12,963 nucleotides of DNA. Origin: Lachnospiraceae bacterium (lineage in GTDB: Bacteria; Bacillota_A; Clostridia; Lachnospirales; Lachnospiraceae). Where the stretch lies: positions 1 to 12,963 of the forward strand of contig JAFZRD010000083.1 in NCBI GenBank assembly GCA_017620055.1. Reading direction: 5' to 3'. The translations under genes were made by a program, and so were the position numbers. Every line of letters starts with the position of its first letter. Position 1 is the first letter of the stretch. The notes under the pieces are model-generated. The model was not told the DNA's origin and ran no database searches. It saw only the letters and a list, made by a program, of their open reading frames with translations. Of this stretch, positions 1 to 6,734 are shown in pieces.

Positions 1-66
1 CATCCGGCGATGACGCCCGACAAGGTTACCGAGACGATCAGGAAGATCAGGGAGGATGAAGCATGA
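1..66 (+). CDS. hydC: C-terminal end of NuoE-like hydrogenase subunit (partial)
   Basis: This is the 3' end of a gene cut by the window edge. Frame 1 reads 21 residues, including MTPDKVTETIRKIREDEA, and stops at TGA 64-66. NuoE/HydC proteins (thioredoxin-like [2Fe-2S] subunits of complex I and bifurcating hydrogenases) usually end in a helix of the form TPEKVxEIIxKIR, and this tail matches it. The stop overlaps the hydB start as ATGA, which implies translational coupling. The next two genes are hydB and hydA, and NuoE-like subunits normally sit directly upstream of this pair. The expected role is relaying electrons within the HydABC complex in the cytoplasm. The assignment rests on a short tail plus context; the domain with its cysteine ligands lies outside the window. 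Confidence 0.6.
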   Translation, partial: HPAMTPDKVTETIRKIREDEA

Positions 67-1940
67 ACAGGTTATCATCACGCGAAGATCTTGCGGCAGT
101 CAGAAAGCAGTCCGAAGAGAGAGTTGCGTCCATCAAGTGCCGTATACTCATATGTGCCGGCACCGGATGTCTTGCGGGCGGATCACAGAAGATATACGAG
201 AAGATGTGCGAACTGTGCGGCACAACGCCGAATGCCGAGATAGTGTTCGGACCCGAGGCGGCACATGATAAAACGGATGTACAGAAGAGCGGATGTCACG
301 GCTTCTGCGAGATGGGACCGCTCGTACGTATAGAGCCGTACAATTATCTGTATATCAAAGTCAAGCCGGAGGACTGCGAGGAGATATACAATACGACCGT
401 GCTTGGCGGGAAACCCGTCGAGAGGCTCCTCTACAAGATGAACGGCCAGACCTATCCCGCCCAGGAGGACATACCGTTCTATGCCAAGCAGATGCGCCTT
501 GTCCTTAAAAACTGCGGACGTATCGGGGCCGAACATATCGAGGAGGCTCTTGCTTTTGACGGATACAAGGCGCTTGAAAAGGTGCTCTTCGAGATGACGC
601 CCGAAGCGGTCATAAACGTTATATACGATTCAAACCTTCGCGGACGCGGAGGCGGCGGATTCCAGACGGGTTACAAGTGGAAGCAGGTCGCCCGCCAGGA
701 AGAGAAGATAAGATACATCGTCTGCAACGGTGATGAGGGAGATCCGGGCGCCTTCATGGACAGATCGGTCATGGAAGGCGATCCTCACAAGATGATCGAG
801 GGTATGATCATCGCGGCGTATGCAGTCGGTGCCCATGAAGGTTACATATATGTCCGTGCGGAGTATCCGCTCGCGGTATCGCGACTTAGGATCGCGATAG
901 CCCAGGCCGAGGCGGCGGGGCTGATCGGTGATGATATACTCGGCTCGGGATTTTCGTTCAGGCTCCATATCAATAAGGGAGCCGGTGCATTCGTGTGCGG
1001 CGAGGGAAGTGCTCTTACCGCATCGATAGAAGGCGAGAGGGGAATGCCCAGGACCAAGCCGCCGCGTACGGTCGAGCAGGGTCTGTTCGGCAAACCGACT
1101 GTCCTTAACAATGTCGAGACATATGCTAACGTTCCGATGATAGTCATGAACGGATCCGACTGGTATCATTCGATCGGAACCGAGAAGAGCCCCGGAACGA
1201 AGGCGTTTGCGGTCACGGGAAGCATCAATAACACCGGACTTATCGAGGTGCCGATGGGAACGACGCTCCGCGAGATAATATACGACATCGGCGGAGGCAT
1301 CAAGGACGGCAAGCAGTTCAAGGCAGTCCAGATAGGCGGTCCTTCGGGCGGATGTCTCATATCCGCGGATCTGGATGTACCTCTTGATTTCGACTCGCTC
1401 AAGGAGCGCGGTGCGATGATCGGTTCGGGCGGACTCGTTATCATGGATGAGGATACGTGCATGGTAGAGGTCGCGAGGTTCTTCATGAACTTCACCCAGA
1501 ACGAATCGTGCGGCAAATGCGTTCCGTGCCGTGAGGGAACGATGAGGATGCTTGAGATACTTGAAGACATCGTCGCCGGCCGCGGAACAATGGAGCAGCT
1601 CGATCTTCTCGAGGAACTCGGCAGGGCGATCACCGATACGGCTCTTTGCGGACTCGGCAAATCTGCGGCACTGCCTGTACTGTCGACCTTAAGGGTGTTC
1701 CGCGATGAGTATGAGGAGCATGTCCGCGACAGGAAGTGCCGTACCGGAACGTGTAAGGCACTCTCAAACTACACGATCGATCCCGCTCTGTGCAAGGGAT
1801 GCAGCAAGTGTGCGAGAAACTGCCCGGTAGGTGCGATCACGGGTGAGCTCAAGAGCCCGTATTCCATAGATCAGAGTAAATGTATCAAATGCGGAGCATG
1901 TGCCGATAACTGCCCGTTCTCGGCGATATCGCTGGGCTAG
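63..1940 (+). CDS. hydB: NuoF-like NADH/FMN subunit of electron-bifurcating [FeFe] hydrogenase
   Basis: This is the flavoprotein subunit of the HydABC-type hydrogenase (625 aa). It binds NAD(H) and FMN and is the site of electron bifurcation or confurcation between NADH, ferredoxin and H2. Domains in order: a thioredoxin-like [2Fe-2S] domain at about 25-110 (C31, C36, C78, C82); the NuoF core with the glycine-rich NADH/FMN motif GRGGGGFQTGYKWK (194-207) and CNGDEGDPGAFMDR (221-234); an SLBB-like part at about 375-440; the NuoF [4Fe-4S] site ESCGKCVPCREGT (C483, C486, C489) with distal C529; and two C-terminal [4Fe-4S] ferredoxin motifs (C577/C580/C583/C587 and C607/C610/C613/C617). The length and five-part layout fit Thermotoga HydB and HndC-like proteins. 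The ATG at 63 overlaps the upstream stop and has GGAGG at 51-55, spacing 7. No key cysteine is missing. Confidence 0.96.
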   Translation: MNRLSSREDLAAVRKQSEERVASIKCRILICAGTGCLAGGSQKIYEKMCELCGTTPNAEIVFGPEAAHDKTDVQKSGCHGFCEMGPLVRIEPYNYLYIKVKPEDCEEIYNTTVLGGKPVERLLYKMNGQTYPAQEDIPFYAKQMRLVLKNCGRIGAEHIEEALAFDGYKALEKVLFEMTPEAVINVIYDSNLRGRGGGGFQTGYKWKQVARQEEKIRYIVCNGDEGDPGAFMDRSVMEGDPHKMIEGMIIAAYAVGAHEGYIYVRAEYPLAVSRLRIAIAQAEAAGLIGDDILGSGFSFRLHINKGAGAFVCGEGSALTASIEGERGMPRTKPPRTVEQGLFGKPTVLNNVETYANVPMIVMNGSDWYHSIGTEKSPGTKAFAVTGSINNTGLIEVPMGTTLREIIYDIGGGIKDGKQFKAVQIGGPSGGCLISADLDVPLDFDSLKERGAMIGSGGLVIMDEDTCMVEVARFFMNFTQNESCGKCVPCREGTMRMLEILEDIVAGRGTMEQLDLLEELGRAITDTALCGLGKSAALPVLSTLRVFRDEYEEHVRDRKCRTGTCKALSNYTIDPALCKGCSKCARNCPVGAITGELKSPYSIDQSKCIKCGACADNCPFSAISLG

Positions 1941-1955
1941 GGTGCAGATCACGCA

Positions 1956-1976
1956 ACTCTCAGGACTCTCAGGAGG
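1956..1976 (+). promoter_or_regulatory. 9-bp tandem duplication leading into the hydA Shine-Dalgarno
   Basis: In the 43-bp gap between hydB and hydA the 9-mer ACTCTCAGG occurs twice back to back (1956-1964 and 1965-1973). It is followed by AGG, which gives the Shine-Dalgarno AGGAGG at 1971-1976, 7 nt before the hydA ATG at 1984. Each copy ends in AGG, so an unduplicated ancestor would probably still have had a usable site. No promoter or terminator was seen in this gap, so hydA is probably cotranscribed with hydB. Confidence 0.75.
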
Positions 1977-1983
1977 ATCTTAA

Positions 1984-3669
1984 ATGGATTATATGACGAT
2001 TGACGGCATCAAGGTGCCGATAGAAGACGAGAAGAATATCCTCTCTCTTATAAGGAAAGCCGGGATAGACATCCCCACGTTCTGCTACCATTCGGATCTG
2101 TCGATCTACGGTGCGTGCAGGATGTGCATGGTCGAGGACGAGAAGGGCAAGATGTTCGCATCGTGCTCCGAGCAGCCGCGCCCCGGGATGGTGATCCACA
2201 CGAACACCAAGAAATTGCAGCAGTACAGAAAGCTCATAATCGAGCTGCTGCTGTCATCACACTGCAGAGACTGCACGACCTGTACGAAGAACGGGATGTG
2301 CGAACTGCAGAGCCTGGCGTACCGTGTCGGCGTGCATGCGGTCAGGTTCCTCAACAAGAAGGAATCGCTACCTATCGACATGAGCAGCAACTGTATCGTC
2401 AGGGACCCGAACAAATGCATACTCTGCGGGGACTGCGTCAGGACCTGTTCGGAAAATCAGGGGATCGGGGCTATCGATTTTGCCCACAGGGGCTCGAACA
2501 TGCAGATCACCCCTGCCTTCGGCAAAAATCTGTGCGACACCGACTGTGTCGGCTGCGGACAGTGTGCGGTCGTATGCCCGACCGCAGCCATATCGGTCAG
2601 AACGAACGTTACCGAAGTATGGGATGCGATAGAGGATCCGAACGTGAGGGTTGTAGCCCAGATAGCACCGGCCGTCAGGGTGGCCGTCGGTGACAAGTTC
2701 AATCTCCCCAAGGGCGAGAATGCGATGGGCAAGCTTGTCAAAGCTCTCAGGATCATGGGATTCGACGAAGTGTACGACACGAACTTCGGCGCTGATCTGA
2801 CAGTCATAGAAGAGTCCAAGGAATTCGCCGAGAGACTGAAGAACGGAGGAAAGCTCCCGATGTTCACTTCGTGCTGTCCGGGATGGGTGAAGTTCTGCGA
2901 GAACAAGTATCCCGAGTTTGCGGATAACGTCAGCACGTGCCGCTCGCCGATGGGAATGTTCTCTCCGGTGATAAAGGAATACTTTGCCGAAAAGGACAAA
3001 GAGGAAGGCAAGACAACATATATAGTCGCGATAATGCCGTGTACGGCCAAGAAGGATGAGATACTGCGTCCCGACAATCATACGAACGGACGTCAGGACA
3101 CTGATATAGTCATCACGACGCAGGAGATCATCCGAATGATCAAACAGGTCGGCATCAAGTTCGAGACGCTTGACAGCGAAGCATGTGACATGCCGTTCTC
3201 GATGGCATCGGGCGGTGCGTCGATATTCGGCATCACCGGCGGTGTTACGGAAGCGGTACTGAGACATCTGGCTGATGACAAGGATCACACGACTCTTGAG
3301 AACATCAAGTATTCCGGAATCCGCGGCAAGCAGGGATTCAAGGAGGCTACCGTGACTCTCGGAGACAGGCAGATAAAGATAGCCGTTGTGCACGGCCTCA
3401 AGAATGCGGCAAATCTTCTCGATGATATCAAAGCGGGTAAGGCGCAGTATGATTTTGTCGAGGTCATGGCATGCAGACGCGGCTGTATACTCGGCGGAGG
3501 CCAGCCGGTTCCGATGGGACCCAAGACAAGATCCGCGAGAATGGACGGTATCTATCAGGTAGACCAGCTCTCAAGCATACGATACACCGATGAGAATCCG
3601 CTTATCGGGCGTATATGGGAAGATATAATCGAAGGTCGCGAACACGAACTTCTTCACCGGGCTAAATAG
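1984..3669 (+). CDS. hydA: [FeFe] hydrogenase catalytic subunit (bifurcating, group A3-like)
   Basis: This is the catalytic subunit (561 aa) that reduces protons to H2 at the H-cluster in the cytoplasmic HydABC complex. Known overall reaction of the family: NADH plus reduced ferredoxin plus protons gives H2. Domains in order: plant-type [2Fe-2S] ferredoxin (C34, C45, C48, C61); the His-Cys [4Fe-4S] site (H93, C97, C100, C106); a two-cluster ferredoxin domain (C145, C148, C151, C155 and C188, C191, C194, C198); and the H domain. The H-cluster motifs are intact: TSCCPGW (C297 proton relay, C298 ligand), MPCTAKKDE (C353, K356) and MACRRGC (C497, C501). The proton-path residues E279 and S321 also align with Clostridium CpI. 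ATG 1984 has AGGAGG with 7-nt spacing. The gene ends inside a terminator hairpin. Group A3 is inferred from the hydB/hydC neighbours. Confidence 0.97.
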   Translation: MDYMTIDGIKVPIEDEKNILSLIRKAGIDIPTFCYHSDLSIYGACRMCMVEDEKGKMFASCSEQPRPGMVIHTNTKKLQQYRKLIIELLLSSHCRDCTTCTKNGMCELQSLAYRVGVHAVRFLNKKESLPIDMSSNCIVRDPNKCILCGDCVRTCSENQGIGAIDFAHRGSNMQITPAFGKNLCDTDCVGCGQCAVVCPTAAISVRTNVTEVWDAIEDPNVRVVAQIAPAVRVAVGDKFNLPKGENAMGKLVKALRIMGFDEVYDTNFGADLTVIEESKEFAERLKNGGKLPMFTSCCPGWVKFCENKYPEFADNVSTCRSPMGMFSPVIKEYFAEKDKEEGKTTYIVAIMPCTAKKDEILRPDNHTNGRQDTDIVITTQEIIRMIKQVGIKFETLDSEACDMPFSMASGGASIFGITGGVTEAVLRHLADDKDHTTLENIKYSGIRGKQGFKEATVTLGDRQIKIAVVHGLKNAANLLDDIKAGKAQYDFVEVMACRRGCILGGGQPVPMGPKTRSARMDGIYQVDQLSSIRYTDENPLIGRIWEDIIEGREHELLHRAK

Positions 3670-3683
3670 CCCGGTGTTTTTTT
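3655..3683 (+). terminator. Intrinsic terminator of the hydrogenase operon, overlapping the hydA stop
   Basis: A perfect 9-bp stem, CACCGGGCT (3655-3663) and AGCCCGGTG (3668-3676), closes an AAAT loop and is followed by seven T residues (3677-3683). The left arm lies in the last hydA codons and the TAG stop (3667-3669) lies across the loop and right arm. A ribosome completing hydA would therefore cover the hairpin. Confidence 0.95.
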
Positions 3684-3710
3684 ATATCATCTCACGAATA
3701 GTGTTTCCCT

Positions 3711-3739
3711 TTGACAAAGACCGCAATATATGGTAGTCT
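3711..3739 (+). promoter_or_regulatory. Candidate sigma-A promoter P1 of the surface protein operon
   Basis: A consensus -35 TTGACA (3711-3716) is followed by a 17-bp spacer and TAGTCT (3734-3739), with a TG extended -10 dinucleotide at 3731-3732. The -10 matches the consensus at only three of six positions, so the extended element may compensate. The expected transcript start is near 3746, giving a leader of about 105 nt before the ATG at 3852. I see no recognisable riboswitch in this leader. Confidence 0.6.
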
Positions 3740-3770
3740 AACGTTTGGAGTATAAACAAGGGGAGACTAA

Positions 3771-3804
3771 TGTGACATTTTTGTGACACATCTGTTTTTA
3801 TAAT
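3771..3804 (+). promoter_or_regulatory. 11-bp-spaced TGTGACA direct repeat upstream of a consensus -10 (candidate activated promoter P2)
   Basis: TGTGACA occurs at 3771-3777 and again at 3782-3788, start to start 11 bp, about one helical turn. A perfect TATAAT lies at 3799-3804, 10 bp after the second copy, with no -35 hexamer at the usual 16-18 bp. Two half-sites 11 bp apart in place of a -35 is the layout used by PhoB/OmpR-family response regulators. On the complementary strand the repeat reads TGTCACAAAAATGTCACA, which resembles a Pho box, although that orientation is opposite to the usual one relative to transcription. It also lies downstream of P1, so it could act as an operator on that transcript. 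The regulator's identity is inference. Confidence 0.5.
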
Positions 3805-3851
3805 ACCCCCGTAACATAATTTCATAATCCCATAATAGGAGAACTACAGCT

Positions 3852-6734
3852 ATGAAGAAGACAATCTCACTTATCATTGCTATCACGCTCTCACTGACGA
3901 TCTTTGCGTCTGATATCGCGGGGATCACGATGATCGTAAGAGCCGGTGATTATTCCGAAGAGGAAGGCGGAGGTTACGAGGAGGATGATCCTGATCCGGA
4001 ACCTACCGATGCGCCTGATCCGACACCGGAACCTACTGACGTTCCGGAACCGGATCCGACCCCGGATCCGACCCCGGACCCGACGCCCACTCCTGATCCG
4101 GCCGCGGAAGAAGCAGCAAGGAAGGCTGAAGAGGAGGCGGAAGCAGCAAGGAAAGCAGCGGAAGAAGCCGCAAAGAAAGCAGCCGAGGAAGCAGCCAGCG
4201 ACTATTCGCTCGCTGTCACGATGAGCGGTTCGCCGGTATCATCGATAGATTTCGGTACTGCAGGAGTAGGTACCCAGAGAGACGACATCGAAATATATGT
4301 TATCAATACGGGGGCCAATGCATTTGATCTTATCACAACCAAGAACGGTGATCCCGACGGTGCATTTTCGCTTACCGTAAAAGGAGACAAGACCCATTAT
4401 GAGCCCGGCGATGCGGGTAAGCTCTTACTGTCAATGAACTCGTCCCTCAGTGCAGGAAACTACGATGCTCTGTTCCTGTTCGGAGCCAAGACCGACCCCT
4501 CGTTTTCCAAAGCCTTAGGGGTCTGGGTTAAGGGTTCGGTATCGGCTAAGCCGGCAGGAGGGGTATCATCCGTAGAGATCAGCCCGTCCCATGTTGTTGT
4601 ATCAACCGGATCGACCTGGGAATTTACAGCTGACGTAAGAGGTACGGGATCATATGATCCCACGGTGCTCTGGAGTCTGTCCGGAGATGTTCGTAAGAGC
4701 ACGATAAACAACGGTGTTCTCAACGTTCCCGATGATGAGACTGCTACCAGTTGCACAGTCATCGCAACGAGTAAGGAAGATCCTTCAATAAAAGATTATG
4801 CGTCGGTAACGATCCAGAAGGGGAGCTATAATGTTGACGTATCGGCCAATCCTTCCGATGGCGGAAGAGTTAGCGGCGGAGGAGCCGTCAAGAAGGGCGG
4901 ATCGGTCACGGTATCGGCAATACCGAATCCGAACTATGTGTTCACAGGATGGTTCATGGACAACCAGAACGCGTCTCAATCCACAAACTATACGATCAGC
5001 AATATACAGTCAAACATGAAGGTTGAGGCACGGTTTAAAAGGAATACCGTTAAGGTCAGTCTTGATGTCAATGATTCCGACGGAGGAAAGGTATCCGGAG
5101 GAGGAACATACAATTGCGGCGATACCGCAACAATAAAAGCCAAGGCTTATGACGGGTACGTGTTTACGGGATGGAAGGAGAACGGCGAGATTGTAAGCCG
5201 GGATTCCGAGATCAAGCTCAAGAATCTGTCTGTAGACAGGTCGCTTAAGGCCGTGTTCAAGAAGACAAAGTATACGGTCAATCTTGTCGTCAATCCTTCA
5301 AACGGCGGTGACGTATCGGGCGGAGGAACATACAGTCTCGGCGACAGCGCGACCATCAAGGCAACACCGAGAGCAGGATATGATTTTACCGGATGGTATG
5401 TTAACGGCCAGGCCGTAAGCAGGGACAGGGAATACAGGATCGGCAAGATCGAGCAGGATTATACTATCACGGCCAATTTCCAACAGCAGGGACAGGTGAC
5501 ATACGAGATATCCTCGGGTGTCGCAACAACCGGAGGTTCGATATCCCCCGCCGGTAAGATAAACGTTCCGAAGGGGTCGAGCATCACATATACGATCGCT
5601 CCGAAGGCAGGATTTGCGATACTTGCCGTCGCGGTCGACGGAGCTCAGGTCGGACCGATATCAAGCTATACGTTTACAAACGTTCAGGGAGCGCACCAGA
5701 TCGCGGCTGCATTCGTGCAGACAGAGAAGGGCAGGAAGTCTGCCGAATCGAGCGGAACCAAGACCCAGGAAGAGAAGGTCAAGGTTATCCCCAAGAACGA
5801 GTCCAACACCGCTACGAAGACATCCACGATAGGCATCAACGAAGCCGCAAACGGTGAAGGCGGAGACAACTATGTCGAAGAGATGGATCTTACCGATGTA
5901 CATGTACCGTCGGATGAGGAACTCGGAATAACAGCCGAGCCCGACAATCCTGACGGGGATCAGACGGACAGCGACGTAACACGTATGCTCGGAAAATCAC
6001 CTGCGGAAGTTGATGACATGATCAAAAGCGGCGACACGATGCCGGTACTCGATGCGGCATTCTATACGGGACATCTCGGTGCGCATGTTGTAAATGCTCT
6101 CGAGCCGCCCGAGATGACCGGTGTCGATTACAACAAGATGACTGAAGAGGAACTGATGGATACTCCCGATGACGAGATCAATCCGAGTTTCCCCAACCTT
6201 GACATCGTTGTTCAGAAGATGCTTTCTGCGGATGAGATCGCGAAGCTTGCAAAGGGCGATAATGTCGATGTGTCTATCAGTCTGACGGGAGTGGAGACCG
6301 AGGACGAGGATGCCAGGAAGATAATGCAGAACGCAGTCGGTCAGAAGCCGGTCAGGTTCTTCGACCTTACGATGCTCAAGACCGTGGACGGTTACACGAC
6401 GAAGGTGACCGAACTTCCGACAGCCATGGAAGTCGTCATAGAGATACCCGAGGATGTGTACAAAGCGGGAGCAAAGTATTCGATACTCCGCGTACATGAA
6501 GGCGAACTCTCGGTACTTCCGAACCTTTCCGACAATCCGAGGGAGATCAGGTTCAGGACCGACAGGTTCAGCTCATATGCGATCGCAAGAGAAGTTGCGA
6601 ACACAAACAGCCTCATTGCCTGGCTTGTTGCCGGAGCAGCCCTCGCATTCGGTGTTGCGGCAACGTGCTTCATCATACTGATAGCTCACCAGCGCAGGAT
6701 GAGAAAGATGAGGAGAAAGGCAGCACATGGCTGA
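3852..6734 (+). CDS. Large membrane-anchored surface protein with divergent InlB-type repeats
   Basis: This is a secreted, membrane-tethered surface protein of 960 aa with no recognised specific function. In order: a signal peptide (1 to about 31, KK then a long hydrophobic core, possible V-x-A site VRA/GD); an acidic Pro/Asp/Thr-rich stalk (about 36-83, repeated DPTP); an Ala/Glu/Lys helix or coiled coil (84-116); an Ig-like domain at about 118-230 with FGTAGVGT, like choice-of-anchor D/ASH domains; a Big_2-like Ig domain at about 237-322; three clear Gly-rich divergent InlB B-repeats (325-395, 399-470, 474-543) with GGxVSGGG and FTGW motifs; and a weaker fourth (549-622). An acidic linker follows, then a beta-rich region (about 785-912), a transmembrane helix (918-945) and a basic tail. 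There is no LPXTG and no lipobox. AGGAGA lies 9 nt before the ATG. It heads an operon and overlaps the next gene by 8 bp. Such repeats occur in adhesins, so adhesion or wall binding is an inference. Confidence 0.88.
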   Translation: MKKTISLIIAITLSLTIFASDIAGITMIVRAGDYSEEEGGGYEEDDPDPEPTDAPDPTPEPTDVPEPDPTPDPTPDPTPTPDPAAEEAARKAEEEAEAARKAAEEAAKKAAEEAASDYSLAVTMSGSPVSSIDFGTAGVGTQRDDIEIYVINTGANAFDLITTKNGDPDGAFSLTVKGDKTHYEPGDAGKLLLSMNSSLSAGNYDALFLFGAKTDPSFSKALGVWVKGSVSAKPAGGVSSVEISPSHVVVSTGSTWEFTADVRGTGSYDPTVLWSLSGDVRKSTINNGVLNVPDDETATSCTVIATSKEDPSIKDYASVTIQKGSYNVDVSANPSDGGRVSGGGAVKKGGSVTVSAIPNPNYVFTGWFMDNQNASQSTNYTISNIQSNMKVEARFKRNTVKVSLDVNDSDGGKVSGGGTYNCGDTATIKAKAYDGYVFTGWKENGEIVSRDSEIKLKNLSVDRSLKAVFKKTKYTVNLVVNPSNGGDVSGGGTYSLGDSATIKATPRAGYDFTGWYVNGQAVSRDREYRIGKIEQDYTITANFQQQGQVTYEISSGVATTGGSISPAGKINVPKGSSITYTIAPKAGFAILAVAVDGAQVGPISSYTFTNVQGAHQIAAAFVQTEKGRKSAESSGTKTQEEKVKVIPKNESNTATKTSTIGINEAANGEGGDNYVEEMDLTDVHVPSDEELGITAEPDNPDGDQTDSDVTRMLGKSPAEVDDMIKSGDTMPVLDAAFYTGHLGAHVVNALEPPEMTGVDYNKMTEEELMDTPDDEINPSFPNLDIVVQKMLSADEIAKLAKGDNVDVSISLTGVETEDEDARKIMQNAVGQKPVRFFDLTMLKTVDGYTTKVTELPTAMEVVIEIPEDVYKAGAKYSILRVHEGELSVLPNLSDNPREIRFRTDRFSSYAIAREVANTNSLIAWLVAGAALAFGVAATCFIILIAHQRRMRKMRRKAAHG
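4052..4087 (+). repeat. 12-bp tandem repeat encoding DPTP units
   Basis: GGATCCGACCCC occurs twice exactly (4052-4063, 4064-4075), followed by a diverged third copy, GGACCCGACGCC (4076-4087). The unit is in frame and encodes DPTP in the stalk of the surface protein. A change in copy number would alter stalk length without a frameshift. Confidence 0.85.
4824..5717 (+). repeat. Tandem array of four divergent InlB-type repeat modules inside the surface protein
   Basis: Modules of about 70 residues lie at 4824-5036, 5046-5261, 5271-5480 and 5496-5717. The first three share the pattern V-x-x-x-(D/N)-x-(S/N)-(D/N)-GG-x-VSGGG, a Thr/Ile strand, a (Y/F)-x-FTGW turn and a closing A-x-F strand. Copies two and three are also similar at the nucleotide level around the GGAGGAACATACA segment. 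The fourth lacks VSGGG and FTGW but keeps the strand spacing (GGSISPAG, then AGFAILAVAVDG). Confidence 0.85.

Noticed and set aside
630..1169. Minus-strand open frames opposite hydB
   Set aside because: hydB is intact and conserved there, and the antisense translations show no family features.
2368..3393. Long open frame of 341 codons on the minus strand inside hydA
   Set aside because: It is a shadow of the hydA codon pattern. The translation is rich in Arg, His and Tyr with no domain or signal, and hydA is complete with all its ligands.
3684..3851. Riboswitch or small RNA in the leader of the surface protein gene
   Set aside because: Apart from the two candidate promoters and the direct repeat, I see no conserved aptamer core and no strong internal stem with a switchable terminator.
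4020..4200. Possible CRISPR-like or satellite repeat array
   Set aside because: The repeats are in-frame protein repeats without spacers, inside a clear coding sequence.
3946..4224. Alternative frame giving an Arg/Lys/Pro-rich 92-residue protein
   Set aside because: It is produced by the repetitive DPTP and Ala/Glu/Lys codons of the surface protein read in another frame.
5997..6497. Minus-strand open frame opposite the surface protein C-terminal half
   Set aside because: There is no ribosome binding site or recognisable domain, and the composition is typical of an antisense shadow.
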